From: ZC4RG30 sp039917615
GTDB taxonomy: Bacteria; Pseudomonadota; Gammaproteobacteria; Steroidobacterales; Steroidobacteraceae
Direction of reading: 5' to 3'
DNA: 38,041 nt
Assembly (NCBI GenBank): GCA_039917615.1
Contig: JBDSJD010000011.1
Location: 1-38,041 of the forward strand
Shown here: positions 22,110-31,019 of the stretch, piece after piece
How positions within the stretch are numbered: the first letter of the stretch is position 1
How the letters are laid out: every line of letters begins with the position of its first letter
Notes under the pieces: model-generated
What the model saw: the letters and a program-made list of their open reading frames with translations, nothing else
Told to the model about the DNA's origin: nothing
Databases searched by the model: none
Position numbers and translations under genes: made by a program

Positions 22110-23360
22110 TCAGCCCACGAAACGGCGCAGCGCTAGCGTGCCGTTGGTGCCGCCAAAGCCGAAGGAGTTCGAGATAACCGCGTCGATGCGCATCTGGCGG
22201 GCCACCAGCGGCACATAGTCCAGGTCGCAACCTTCACCCGGGATGTGCAGGTTCATCGTGGGCGGCGCGATCTGGTCACGGATGGAAAGCGTCGCGAAGA
22301 TCGCCTCAACGACGCCTGCCGCCCCGAGCAGATGGCCCGTAACCGACTTGGTGGCGCTGATCGCTATCTTGCGGGCTTCATCACCAAACGCATGCTTGAT
22401 GGCAACGGTCTCGGCCACGTCGCCAAGGGGCGTGGAGGTCGCATGCGCATTGATGTACTGCACGTCCGATGGGTTGAGTCCCCCATCCTTCATGGCGAGC
22501 TGCATGGCGCGGCGAGCGCCATTGCCATCCTCCGGCGGCGCGGTGATGTGATGCGCATCGCCGGTCATGCTGTAGCCGGCAAGCTCGGCATAGATGCGTG
22601 CACCGCGGGCTTTGGCGTGCTCGAGTTCCTCGAGAACCACCGCCCCACCGCCATCACTGAGCACGAATCCATCCCGGTCGCGATCCCAGGGCCGGCTGGC
22701 TTCCGTCGGGGCATCATTGCGGGTGGACAGCGCCTTGGCCTGGCCGAAGCCACCCATGCCCATTACCGTGGTCGCCATTTCTGATCCGCCAGCCAGCACT
22801 ACGTCCGCATCGCCATATTGGATGGTGCGCATGGCCACGCCCAGAGCATGCGTGGAAGTGGTGCAAGCGGAGACCACGGCGAAATTCGGGCCCCGCAGGC
22901 CGAAGCGGATCGACAAATGACCCGAGATCATGTTGATGATCGTGGAAGGCACGAAAAACGGGGAAATCTTGCGGGGGTTGTTGCCCGCCTCCAGGAAAGT
23001 CTTGTGCTCTTCCTGAATTCTCTCCAGGCCGCCGATGCCGGAGCCCATGATTACGCCGGCCCGGTCCAGGTCCATTTTTGTCGGATCAAGACCGGAATCC
23101 GCCATGGCATCGACACCCGCAGCTATGCCGTAGTGCATGAACTCGTCGATGCGCCGTGCTTCCTTGGCGGAGAGGTATTTGGCGAGCTCGAAACCCTTCA
23201 CTGCCCCGCCAATGCGGCAGGGAAACTCGGTGGCGTCGTAACGCGTGATCGGCGCAATGCCACTGACACCTTTCACGACGTCGGCCCAGGCGCTCTCGAT
23301 GGTGCTGCCCACCGGTGAGACGATGCCCATGCCTGTGACGACTACTCGACGCTTGCTCAA
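22110..23360 (-). CDS. fabF: 3-oxoacyl-ACP synthase II
   Basis: 416 residues, full length. It condenses malonyl-ACP with acyl-ACP to lengthen fatty acids. The triad is Cys166 in SACTTSTHALG, the His of YINAHATSTPLGD and the His of KSVTGHLLGAAG. The end has the glycine-rich NSFGFGGTNGTLALRRF. It is preceded by acpP with a 94-base gap that contains a hairpin. Confidence 0.96.
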   Translation of the reverse strand: MSKRRVVVTGMGIVSPVGSTIESAWADVVKGVSGIAPITRYDATEFPCRIGGAVKGFELAKYLSAKEARRIDEFMHYGIAAGVDAMADSGLDPTKMDLDRAGVIMGSGIGGLERIQEEHKTFLEAGNNPRKISPFFVPSTIINMISGHLSIRFGLRGPNFAVVSACTTSTHALGVAMRTIQYGDADVVLAGGSEMATTVMGMGGFGQAKALSTRNDAPTEASRPWDRDRDGFVLSDGGGAVVLEELEHAKARGARIYAELAGYSMTGDAHHITAPPEDGNGARRAMQLAMKDGGLNPSDVQYINAHATSTPLGDVAETVAIKHAFGDEARKIAISATKSVTGHLLGAAGVVEAIFATLSIRDQIAPPTMNLHIPGEGCDLDYVPLVARQMRIDAVISNSFGFGGTNGTLALRRFVG

Positions 23361-23406
23361 GCGCAGCTCCGTACCTTAAGGGAAAAGATGCCGGCGGGAC
23401 CGGCGG

Positions 23407-23432
23407 ATGCGCGGCGATCGCCCGCCGCGCAT
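23407..23432 (-). terminator. Hairpin between acpP and fabF
   Basis: A perfect 9-bp stem (ATGCGCGGC and its complement) with an eight-base loop lies 23 bases after the acpP stop. No T-run follows directly; a pyrimidine stretch comes about 25 bases later. It may partly stop transcription or protect the acpP 3' end, letting acpP be made in excess over fabF. Confidence 0.45.
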
Positions 23433-23454
23433 GTAAGAACCGTAAGGCAAACGA

Positions 23455-23697
23455 TCAGGCTTTCGCGCGGCGATCGTTGATGTAGTTGATGGCCTGCTGC
23501 ACGGTGGTGATTTTTTCCGCTTCCTCGTCAGGAATTTCGATTTCGAATTCCTCTTCGAGGGCCATCACCAGCTCCACCGTATCCAGCGAGTCAGCCCCGA
23601 GGTCATCGACGAATGACGCGTCGTTCGTTACCTGCTCGGCTTTGACACCCAGCTGCTCGGCAACGATGGCTTTGACTTGGCTTTCGACGCTGCTCAT
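23455..23697 (-). CDS. acpP: Acyl carrier protein
   Basis: 80 residues, acidic and helical, in its usual place between fabG and fabF. The phosphopantetheine site is Ser37 in GADSLDTVELVM. AGAGGA lies about 11 bases upstream of the ATG. It carries growing acyl chains for FabD, FabG and FabF encoded alongside. Confidence 0.97.
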   Translation of the reverse strand: MSSVESQVKAIVAEQLGVKAEQVTNDASFVDDLGADSLDTVELVMALEEEFEIEIPDEEAEKITTVQQAINYINDRRAKA

Positions 23698-23761
23698 CTG
23701 TGTTTAATCCTCTGATTATTGACCGTTTCCCAGCCCCAGATCCGGGGGGCATGGGGCGCGT

Positions 23762-23767
23762 ATTGTA
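23762..23767 (-). promoter_or_regulatory. Candidate -10 element for acpP
   Basis: TACAAT on the minus strand lies in the 175-base gap between fabG and acpP, 65 bases before the acpP start. The -35 position is poor, so the call rests on the -10 and on the usual need for an extra acpP promoter. Confidence 0.3.
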
Positions 23768-23872
23768 GGGGAAGCTCTTGCGCCGCGCTACCGAAATCCC
23801 GGATTCTGTCGAACTGCAACCTGTTGTTTTATTTGAACATTTGCGCTTGGGGCGGCTTTGCGCTCCCGCCCT

Positions 23873-24616
23873 TCAGGGCATCAGCATGCCGCCATTAACG
23901 CTAAGGGTCTGACCTGTGATGTAGCTCGCTGCTTGCGATGCCAGGAAGGCTACCGCCTCGGCAATGTCCTCGGGGCTGCCCAGGCGGCCCGCAGGAATCT
24001 GCTTCAGCAGCGCCAGTTTCTGCTCTTCCGGCAGCTTGCTGGTCATGTCGGTATCGATGAAGCCGGGGGCGACGGCATTGACCGTGATGTTGCGGGAAGC
24101 CAACTCGCGAGCCATCGACTTGGTAAGGCCCATCACTCCCGCCTTGGCCGCGGCGTAATTGACCTGTCCCGCATTGCCCATCAGCCCCACCACCGAGGTG
24201 ATGTTGATGATGCGACCGCGGCGCTCTTTCATCATTCGTTTCACGCACAGCTTCGAAATGCGGAAATTGGCCGAGAGGTTGGTGTCGATGACGAGGTTCC
24301 AGTCATCCTCTTTCATGCGCAGCAACAGCGTGTCGCGAGTGATGCCGGCGTTGTTGACCAGAATGGTGGGCATGTCGCCTGCGCCATCGAGCGCGGCGAT
24401 CAGGGCCTCGAGTGAGCCCGCGGTAGTCACGTTCAATACCTCGCCGCGCCCGCCGTGTGTAGACAGCGCCGCTGTGATCCTGTCGGCGCCCTCGGCAGTC
24501 GTGGCCGTACCAATCACCTTGGCGCCTGCGGTAGCAAGCCGCAACGCGATGGCGGCGCCGATGCCACGCGATGCACCCGTTACCAGAGCAGTCTCACCTT
24601 GCAGAATTCCAGTCAT
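23873..24616 (-). CDS. fabG: 3-oxoacyl-ACP reductase
   Basis: 247 residues of the short-chain dehydrogenase family, full length from the ATG at 24616 (MTGILQGETALVTG). It reduces 3-oxoacyl-ACP with NADPH. The cofactor motif is TGASRGIG, the NNAG motif is ILVNNAGITRD, and the catalytic Ser-Tyr-Lys are in SVVGLMGNAGQVNYAAAKAG. AGGAAG precedes the start. The longer frame up to 24715 runs into fabD and is rejected. Confidence 0.96.
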   Translation of the reverse strand: MTGILQGETALVTGASRGIGAAIALRLATAGAKVIGTATTAEGADRITAALSTHGGRGEVLNVTTAGSLEALIAALDGAGDMPTILVNNAGITRDTLLLRMKEDDWNLVIDTNLSANFRISKLCVKRMMKERRGRIINITSVVGLMGNAGQVNYAAAKAGVMGLTKSMARELASRNITVNAVAPGFIDTDMTSKLPEEQKLALLKQIPAGRLGSPEDIAEAVAFLASQAASYITGQTLSVNGGMLMP

Positions 24617-24635
24617 GACGACTTCCTGTATGCGA

Positions 24636-25574
24636 TCAAACTGACGGAGCCAATGCCATCTGCACCGATGCGATGTCCTGCAGGGCCATGCCCTGGATCT
24701 CCGGGCGTTTTTCAATGCGCCGGTTCAGGCCGGTGAGCACCTTGCCCGGGCCGCACTCGACGAAGGTGGTGGCTCCGGCCAAAGCCAGGGTGCGCACCAG
24801 GTCCGTCCAGCGCACCGGGCTCACCAGCTGCTTGGCCAGCAGCCGGCGAATGACTTCAGGGTCTTCCTGCTGCAGACAGTCCACCGGGCTCCAGAACGCG
24901 ATCTGCGGAACCTGCAGCCGCACCGCTGCCAGCGACGCGGCAAACTCCGCGGCTGCCGGCCGCATCAGCGAGCTGTGCGCGGGCACACTCATCGGCAACA
25001 GCACGGCGTGCTTCGCACCGCGGGTCTTGCAGCCATCCAGCGCGCGTTGCACCGCCGCCGCATGACCTGCGATCACGGCCTGCCCGGGTGAATTGAAGTT
25101 TACGAGCTCCACCACCTCATCCTGCGCCGCTGCAACGCAAGCCGCAGCGACGGCATCGTCTTCGAGACCCAGCACGGCAGCGATGGCGCCAATTCCCGCC
25201 GGCACCGCTGCCTGCATGCACCGCGCGCGTTCACGCACTAAAGCAACCGCGGCACTGAACTCAAGCGCACCGGCCGCAACCAGCGCCGGGAATTCACCGA
25301 GGCTGTGGCCGCAGACGGCATCGGGTGTGTAACCGCCCTGCTTGAGCCAGTAGCGCCAGGTGGCGATTCCGGCGGTGAGCATTGCCGGTTGTGTGCGTAC
25401 TGTTTCGTTGAGTGACTCAGCTGGGCCCTGCTGCACCAGTTGCCACAGGTCATAGCCAAGTACTGCCGAGGCTTCAACGAAGGTATCGGCGATCACGCGA
25501 TCCTGCTGGGCCAGTTCCGCCAGCATTCCCACCGACTGGGAACCCTGCCCCGGAAAAACGAAAACGCGCTGCAT
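24636..25574 (-). CDS. fabD: Malonyl-CoA:ACP transacylase
   Basis: 312 residues. It loads malonyl groups on ACP. FPGQGSQSVGML opens the protein, the nucleophile Ser is in GHSLGEFPALVAAG, the Arg in LVRERARCMQAAV and the His in VPAHSSLM. The end VECGPGKVLTGLNRR is typical. It is first of the fab genes here. No fabH, plsX or rpmF is found upstream; rrtA takes that place. Confidence 0.95.
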   Translation of the reverse strand: MQRVFVFPGQGSQSVGMLAELAQQDRVIADTFVEASAVLGYDLWQLVQQGPAESLNETVRTQPAMLTAGIATWRYWLKQGGYTPDAVCGHSLGEFPALVAAGALEFSAAVALVRERARCMQAAVPAGIGAIAAVLGLEDDAVAAACVAAAQDEVVELVNFNSPGQAVIAGHAAAVQRALDGCKTRGAKHAVLLPMSVPAHSSLMRPAAAEFAASLAAVRLQVPQIAFWSPVDCLQQEDPEVIRRLLAKQLVSPVRWTDLVRTLALAGATTFVECGPGKVLTGLNRRIEKRPEIQGMALQDIASVQMALAPSV

Positions 25575-25601
25575 CCAGAATTGCCCCGCCGAAAAAGGCG
25601 G

Positions 25602-26210
25602 TCAGTATAGCCGGTCGTTTCGCCCGCGCAGCAGCAGCCCGGCCAGCGCGCCACCCACTGCGCCATAGGCATGCGATGCGGTAATCACCGGATGTTCGGT
25701 CTCGAAAGGCAATGGGCCGTACAGCTGTTCCCACAGCAGCTTGGCCGCGAAGATCGCAGCCGCGACATAGCCGATCCGATCACGCTGCCGGACGAGCGCA
25801 ATACAGCCGCAGGCGAACACGCCGTGCAGCAGAGCGGATGCGCCGACATACCAGGCAAGTCCGGTCGAGATGAACCAGAACCCCAGGTCGATGCTGATCA
25901 AGGTCAGCCCTATGGCCACCAGCCACTGCGACAGTCGGTAGCTGCGCGCAAACAAGGCCCACAACAGCGCCAGGCCCATGCAGTTGAGCAGCGCGTGCCA
26001 TGTATCAATGTGTATCAAATGGGCGGTCAGCAGCCGCCACCACTGCCCGTTGGCTACCGCAAGACGTTCATAGCGCCACAGCAGCCGCAGCGGCTCGCCA
26101 CCAGCCAGAGGCGCCAGCAGCGCTGCGGCGCATAGCAGCAAGCCAAGGGCGTACCGACCGTCGCAGTTCAGCGATCTTGCAATATCTCGGCGGGATATGT
26201 GGGATGTCAC
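25602..26210 (-). CDS. rrtA: Rhombosortase
   Basis: A 202-residue rhomboid-type intramembrane serine protease with about six membrane helices. Catalytic Ser125 is in YVGASALLHG and His180 in ASHAYGAVGGALAG. The loop GQWWRLLTAHLIHIDTWHALLN matches the rhombosortase subfamily. Rhombosortases cut the C-terminal GlyGly-CTERM tail of exported proteins, which then leave by type II secretion. The gene is divergent from the gsp operon, which fits that role. It lies 27 bases before fabD on the same strand. No GlyGly-CTERM protein was seen in the window. Confidence 0.85.
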   Translation of the reverse strand: MTSHISRRDIARSLNCDGRYALGLLLCAAALLAPLAGGEPLRLLWRYERLAVANGQWWRLLTAHLIHIDTWHALLNCMGLALLWALFARSYRLSQWLVAIGLTLISIDLGFWFISTGLAWYVGASALLHGVFACGCIALVRQRDRIGYVAAAIFAAKLLWEQLYGPLPFETEHPVITASHAYGAVGGALAGLLLRGRNDRLY

Positions 26211-26228
26211 TGGATTGGCGGAGGTGTT

Positions 26229-26237
26229 TGCTATGAT
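26229..26237 (+). promoter_or_regulatory. Candidate extended -10 promoter of the gsp operon
   Basis: TG-C-TATGAT lies 34 bases upstream of the gspG start, in the 61-base divergent gap with rrtA. No clear -35 is present. It would give a leader of about 27 bases. Confidence 0.4.
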
Positions 26238-26271
26238 CCGGGCAGTTCAATTCCAGGCCACAGGTATCAGT

Positions 26272-26709
26272 ATGACTTGCCGGAAACAAGAATTGCAGCG
26301 CGGTTTCACGCTGGTAGAAATCATGGTCGTGGTGGTGATCATCGGACTGCTGGCAACGGCGGTGCTCGTGAACGTGGTCGGCAGGATCGACGAGAGCCGA
26401 GTCACAAAGGCCCAGACGGATATCAGTGCGCTGGAAACCACTTTGGAACTGTATCGGCTCGACAACTTTCAGTACCCGACAACCGAGCAGGGACTCAAGG
26501 CGCTGAATCAAAAGCCGGCCGATCCAAATGTCACGAACTGGAAGGGCCCCTATCTGAAGCGCAGCAGCAAGGATCCCTGGGGGCGCGACTATGTCTATAC
26601 CAGCCCCGGCGAGCATGGCGAATTCGATCTGTCCTCCCTTGGCGCAGACGGGAAACCAGGGGGCGAAAAATTCGATGCGGACATCGGCAACTGGAACCTG
26701 GAGCAGTAG
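26272..26709 (+). CDS. gspG: Type II secretion major pseudopilin
   Basis: 145 residues from the ATG at 26272 (MTCRKQELQRG). The prepilin peptidase site is QRG/FTLVEIMVVVVIIGLLA, with Glu at +5. The body has the GspG pattern: LETTLELYRLDNFQYPTTEQGL, then the WKGPYLKRSSKDPWGRDYVY region and the calcium-loop end. It polymerises into the pseudopilus that pushes cargo through the outer-membrane secretin. It is the first of eight gsp genes. Confidence 0.96.
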   Translation: MTCRKQELQRGFTLVEIMVVVVIIGLLATAVLVNVVGRIDESRVTKAQTDISALETTLELYRLDNFQYPTTEQGLKALNQKPADPNVTNWKGPYLKRSSKDPWGRDYVYTSPGEHGEFDLSSLGADGKPGGEKFDADIGNWNLEQ

Positions 26710-27238
26710 TCCGCGGCGCCGGCATGCCGGCTTTACGCTGATAGAAATCCTGGTGGTGGTGCTGATCATCGGCATCATGGTTGTGGGTGCCGTGCTGTCG
26801 GTGCGCGTGGCTGGCGATGATCGCGAGCTGGAAAAAGAGCGCGACCGCATCATTGCTCTGACCGACTATCTGCGCGACCAGGCCGCGCTGCAGAACCGCG
26901 AATATGGCATGCGCTGCTACGTTGGCGGCTATGAGTTCCTGGTGTTCGATGCACGCACCGGCCTGTGGCAAAGCCTCGAAGGCGATTCCATCACACGGCC
27001 CCGCAAGCTGCCTGACGGCATCGACATGACGGTATACGTTGAAGGTCGTGAGGTGGTCCTCCCACAGGCCAAGGTCGAGAGCGACCAGTTGAAGCCGCAG
27101 ATCATGCTGTTTTCCAGCGGTGAACTGAATCTCTTTGAGTTGACGCTGCAGCGTGCAGGCGGTATTGGCGTGCGCTTCAAGCCATCCGATAGTTCAGATC
27201 GTATCGATACCACCAGCATTGCGGCCGATCCAGCATGA
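26675..27238 (+). CDS. gspH: Type II secretion minor pseudopilin GspH
   Basis: 187 residues. The cleavage site is RHAG/FTLIEILVVVLIIGIMVVGA with Glu at +5. The leader from ATG 26675 is about 21 residues, long for the family, and overlaps gspG by 35 bases; the start is therefore somewhat uncertain. The body (RELEKERDRIIALTDYLRDQAALQNREYG, FLVFDARTGLWQSL) is typical GspH. The end overlaps gspI by ATGA. Confidence 0.9.
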   Translation: MRTSATGTWSSSPRRRHAGFTLIEILVVVLIIGIMVVGAVLSVRVAGDDRELEKERDRIIALTDYLRDQAALQNREYGMRCYVGGYEFLVFDARTGLWQSLEGDSITRPRKLPDGIDMTVYVEGREVVLPQAKVESDQLKPQIMLFSSGELNLFELTLQRAGGIGVRFKPSDSSDRIDTTSIAADPA

Positions 27239-27714
27239 TCCCGCGACAATCGCGCCTCCTTGTAGCGGGTTTCACGCTCATCGAAGTGATCGTGGCAATG
27301 TTCGTGATCGCCATTGGCATGGGCGCGCTGCTTTCCGCGCTGACCGCGTCTGCCGAGAGCGTTGGCCGTCTGCGCGACAAGTCGTTTGCAGAATGGGTGG
27401 CGCTGAACCGCATCACCGAAACGCGCCTGGCCAACCCGCGCCCGGGAGTTGGCGAGACTAGTGGGGAGATCGAATTCGCCAACATCATGTGGCAATGGAA
27501 GCAGAAAATCATCGACCCGGATGTCCAGGGCATTTTGCGTATCGATGTAGCTGTGGCACGGGTCACTGCGGCATCGAAAAAAGCCGCTGCGACCGATGAG
27601 GAATTTCCGGCAGCAGCCAGGGCATATGGTTTCCTCGGCACAAAGGTCGGCAGGCCCAGTGGCAGCAGCCCGGCCTGGAGCTGGCCGCCATTACGCAATC
27701 CCGGCACCCCATGA
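27235..27714 (+). CDS. gspI: Type II secretion minor pseudopilin GspI
   Basis: 159 residues. The prepilin site is VAG/FTLIEVIVAMFVIAIGMGAL with Glu at +5. The body (DKSFAEWVALNRITETRLANPRPG and GEIEFANIMWQWKQKI in outline) matches GspI, which nucleates the pseudopilus tip with J and K. It overlaps gspH and gspJ by ATGA at both ends. The C-terminal 30 residues (Gly/Ser/Pro-rich) extend beyond the usual domain. Confidence 0.92.
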   Translation: MIPRQSRLLVAGFTLIEVIVAMFVIAIGMGALLSALTASAESVGRLRDKSFAEWVALNRITETRLANPRPGVGETSGEIEFANIMWQWKQKIIDPDVQGILRIDVAVARVTAASKKAAATDEEFPAAARAYGFLGTKVGRPSGSSPAWSWPPLRNPGTP

Positions 27715-28319
27715 AGCGTCAACGTGGCTTCACGCTGATAGAGATCATGATTGCCGTGCTGATAGCGGCAATTCTGGCGGCACTGGCTTTCCAGGGCATG
27801 GCGCAGGCGCTGCGCAACCGCGACCGCATCCATGCCAATGCGGCACGCCTGCAATCGCTGCAGTTCACAATGCGCAGCCTCGTGCAGGACCTGAGCCAGG
27901 CGAACCCGCGCCCGGTGCGTGATCCGCTGGGTGGAGACTTTCAGGCGGCGGTAGCCGGCGGCATCGAACTGGTAGTCACGCGCAGCGGCTGGACCAATCC
28001 GGTGGGCGGGGAGCGATCAACCCTGCAGCGGGTGCGTTACATACTGCGTGACCACAAGCTGTATCGCGAGTACTGGCTGGTGCTGGATGCGCAGCTTGAG
28101 CCCCAGCCCGTGTCCCGTCAGCTGCTGGATGGCGTAAAGACCTTCACGTTGCGCTACATGGATGACTCCAGGAGCTGGAAGACCGAATGGCCACCACCCA
28201 CACAAGGCGGTGGCGCACGCACATTTATTGAGTGGCGCCAGCGCCCGCTGGCGGTGGAAATAACGCTGGAACTGGACGATTTCGGCAAACTCACGCGCAC
28301 CATCGAGGTGGCGGGATGA
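27711..28319 (+). CDS. gspJ: Type II secretion minor pseudopilin GspJ
   Basis: 202 residues with a very short leader, MKRQRG/FTLIEIMIAVLIAAILA, and Glu at +5. The body has LQFTMRSLVQDLSQANPRPVRD and the late FIEWRQRPLAVEITLELDDFG, the GspJ pattern. It forms the tip complex with GspI and GspK. It overlaps gspK by ATGA. Confidence 0.93.
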   Translation: MKRQRGFTLIEIMIAVLIAAILAALAFQGMAQALRNRDRIHANAARLQSLQFTMRSLVQDLSQANPRPVRDPLGGDFQAAVAGGIELVVTRSGWTNPVGGERSTLQRVRYILRDHKLYREYWLVLDAQLEPQPVSRQLLDGVKTFTLRYMDDSRSWKTEWPPPTQGGGARTFIEWRQRPLAVEITLELDDFGKLTRTIEVAG

Positions 28320-29245
28320 TTCGGCAACGCGGCGTCATTCTGATCAGCGTGCTGATCCTGGTGGCGCTGGCTGCGATTATCGCCACCGCCCTGTTCTTCG
28401 AAACGGCGATGTCGGCACGCAGAACTGCATCCAGCTTCGCCATGGAGCAGGCAGTGCAGCTGGGTCAGGGCGCCGAATCACTGGCCGCCAATTTGCTGAG
28501 TGATGACAAACCCGAGGTAGACAGCCTGGATGAGGACTGGGCCATGCCCTATGGCCCGTTCGAAGTGGATACAGGCGTCAGCCTCGAAGCTCAACTCACC
28601 GACGAAGAGGGAAAGTTCAATATCAACTCCATGATGAAGCCCGATGGCAGTCGCGACGACAACGCCATCAAGGTGTTCAGCCGCCTGCTGACACTCAGCG
28701 GTCTGGATTCGAACTGGGCCGAGCTGATTGTGGACTGGATCGACACCGATACCGTGCCAGGCCCGGGCGGCGGGGAAGACAGTCTCTACATTGCCCGCAA
28801 GCCCCCGCATCTCACCGGCAACCAGACGCTGACCAGCATCTCCGAGCTGCAGCAGATTCCGCAATTCACGCCCGCGCTGTACGCGAAACTGGCGCCCCAC
28901 ATAACGGCCTTGCCGCCCAATGTCAGACAGATCAATGTCTGCACGGCCGACGGCTTCGTGCTCGATGCCCTGTACGCGCTGAGCGCAACCGATTCCCGCC
29001 ATGTCGAGCACAGCCAGCGATCAAAGCAGGAAACGGACAAGGCGCGCAGTACTGGCTGCTTCCCCAAACGTACCGACCTGATCGCCGATGAGCCGACAAT
29101 TGCCCCCCTGGTTGCGGAGCACAGCAACTATTTCCGTCTGCGTACCGTGATAGTTATTGGCACTGCCCAGTTCGCCTTGTACAGTCTGATGTATCGCAAC
29201 GGCACCCAGCCGCGCGCTGTGCTGCGTAGTTTCGGCACCGAATAG
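28316..29245 (+). CDS. gspK: Type II secretion minor pseudopilin GspK
   Basis: 309 residues. The leader is MIRQRG/VILISVLILVALAAIIA. There is no Glu at +5 (Ser instead), as expected for GspK, which caps the tip. LTDEEGKFNINSMM, ELIVDWIDTDTVPG and the LTSISELQQIPQF helix-hairpin block are the family's landmarks. The start at 28316 overlaps the gspJ stop; the open frame further up is inside gspJ. Confidence 0.94.
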   Translation: MIRQRGVILISVLILVALAAIIATALFFETAMSARRTASSFAMEQAVQLGQGAESLAANLLSDDKPEVDSLDEDWAMPYGPFEVDTGVSLEAQLTDEEGKFNINSMMKPDGSRDDNAIKVFSRLLTLSGLDSNWAELIVDWIDTDTVPGPGGGEDSLYIARKPPHLTGNQTLTSISELQQIPQFTPALYAKLAPHITALPPNVRQINVCTADGFVLDALYALSATDSRHVEHSQRSKQETDKARSTGCFPKRTDLIADEPTIAPLVAEHSNYFRLRTVIVIGTAQFALYSLMYRNGTQPRAVLRSFGTE

Positions 29246-29268
29246 CGCTGCATCAAGAGCAAGGCAAG

Positions 29269-30516
29269 ATGGCAACTACCGACTGGCTACTGCTGCGAAT
29301 TCCGCCTCAAGGCGACGCCGAGGTGACTTGGGCGCTCACCGATGCAAGCGGCCAGCTGCTGTCCCTGCCCAGCGCCGACACCGGGGGCGACCTGCGCGCG
29401 GTGGCTGTCGGCAAGCGCGTGGCATTGCTGGTCCCTGGCGCGGAGGTATCGCAGTTCCAGATTGCCCTGCCTGCTGGCAACGACGCCAAACTGCTGCAGC
29501 TTGCGCCGTTTGCGCTGGAAGAACAGGTTTCGCAGGATGTCGAGCAGCTGCACTTTGCCGTCGGCCGGCGCGATGCCGCAACCGGCGTTGTGCCCGTCGC
29601 AGTAGTGGATCGCAGCCAGATGCAGGACTGGCTGGCGCGGGCCGCGCAGCTGCAGCTCGTTCCACACGCGGTGTTCTCGGAAAGTGACCTGGCGCCGGTG
29701 TTGCCCGGACACGTGACGATGCTGATTGCCGACGATCAACTGTTGCTGCGCAATGACGCAGCGCGACCGCTGCTGTTGCCTGCGAATGATCCGGCACTGG
29801 CACTCGAGATGTTGCTGGGAAGCACGGCGGATCTGGCTGCCGTCCACCTCGCGGTTTACTCCACTGCGGAGGACTGGGAACGGCATGGCAATGCGGTAGA
29901 AGCGCTGCGTGATCGGCTCGCCTCCTTGAACGTGCAGCTAAGTTCGGGCGGACTGCTCGCCCAGTTCGCACAGGGCCTGGCGCATGCCTCGCCCATCAAT
30001 CTGCTGCAGGGAAATTTTCGTCCGCAACGGGCTGGCGGTGCGGCTTGGCTGCAATGGCGCGCGGCAGCAATGCTGGCTGGTGTCCTGCTGTTGCTGCATG
30101 GAGCAGGTTCCTTCTGGGAGCTGCATCAGTTGCGCGCGGCCGCGGACAAAGCCAGGCAGGACATGGCGAAACTTTTTGAAGCGATATATCCAGGACAGTC
30201 GCCGGGCGCGCAGCCGCGCCGTGCGCTGCAAAAGCGCCTTGAGTCGCTGTCCGGCGACGCGAACAGGCCGGGCGAACTGTTGCATCTGCTCGCCGCAGTC
30301 GCAGCTGCAAAACAGAACGTGCCGATTGCGCTGCTGCAGTCCGCGACATTCGAACCGGGCTCGCTGAAGCTGAAACTCGGCACACCCGATGCCGCAACCC
30401 TCGAGCAGTTCAGCCAGGCGCTGCGGGCGAGCGGCTATAAGGCGCAGGTCACCTCGGGGTCGGTACGAGGTGGCAACTACGAGGGTCTGGTCGAAGTGAA
30501 GAGTTCCGGCTCATGA
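29269..30516 (+). CDS. gspL: Type II secretion inner-membrane protein GspL
   Basis: 415 residues. The N-terminal 240 residues form the actin-like cytoplasmic domain that holds the GspE ATPase (LLLRIPPQGDAEVTWALTDASG, LAPFALEEQVSQDVEQLHFAVG). One membrane helix lies near 262-280 (AAAMLAGVLLLLHGAGSF), followed by a periplasmic ferredoxin-like domain. It is separated from gspK by 23 bases and overlaps gspM by ATGA. Confidence 0.93.
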   Translation: MATTDWLLLRIPPQGDAEVTWALTDASGQLLSLPSADTGGDLRAVAVGKRVALLVPGAEVSQFQIALPAGNDAKLLQLAPFALEEQVSQDVEQLHFAVGRRDAATGVVPVAVVDRSQMQDWLARAAQLQLVPHAVFSESDLAPVLPGHVTMLIADDQLLLRNDAARPLLLPANDPALALEMLLGSTADLAAVHLAVYSTAEDWERHGNAVEALRDRLASLNVQLSSGGLLAQFAQGLAHASPINLLQGNFRPQRAGGAAWLQWRAAAMLAGVLLLLHGAGSFWELHQLRAAADKARQDMAKLFEAIYPGQSPGAQPRRALQKRLESLSGDANRPGELLHLLAAVAAAKQNVPIALLQSATFEPGSLKLKLGTPDAATLEQFSQALRASGYKAQVTSGSVRGGNYEGLVEVKSSGS

Positions 30517-31001
30517 ACCGCGCGCAACTTGTCCAGTGGTACAGCGCCCTGACGCTGCGTGATCAACGCGTGCTGCTGATTGGTGGTGTGGTTGCATTGC
30601 TGATCGCGCTGATAGGGGTGTTCCTGCCCCTGCAAAGAAATCTCGCCAAGGCCAGGGAGGAACTGCAGACACAACAGGCAGACCTGGACTGGATGCGAGA
30701 GGTGGGTCCTACCCTCGCTGCTGCTGGTTCCGGGCCACTGGCGGTAGCCACCCCGGAATCACTGGCGGTGCTCATCGATCAGTCCGCCCGCGAATCAGGA
30801 CTTGCGAAAGGCATCGCCGGCAGCCAGCAGGCAGGCAACGGTGCGCTGCGCGAACAGCTGCAGAATGTCGATTTCAATTCGCTTGCGGGCTGGATCTCCC
30901 GTCTGTCTTCACAGCACGGGGTAAGGGTTGAAGCTGCCACCATCACCAGCAGCAACACTCCTGGCATCGTAAACGCCTCAGTGCAATTCCATACGCGCTA
31001 G
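30513..31001 (+). CDS. gspM: Type II secretion protein GspM
   Basis: 162 residues. A membrane helix near 20-38 (VLLIGGVVALLIALIGVF) is preceded by YSALTLRDQRVLL and followed by a coiled segment and a small periplasmic domain (LQNVDFNSLAGWISRLSSQHGV). It pairs with GspL in the inner-membrane platform. It starts inside the gspL stop. Confidence 0.93.
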   Translation: MNRAQLVQWYSALTLRDQRVLLIGGVVALLIALIGVFLPLQRNLAKAREELQTQQADLDWMREVGPTLAAAGSGPLAVATPESLAVLIDQSARESGLAKGIAGSQQAGNGALREQLQNVDFNSLAGWISRLSSQHGVRVEAATITSSNTPGIVNASVQFHTR

Positions 31002-31019
31002 CAGCGCGGTCGCAGCTAC

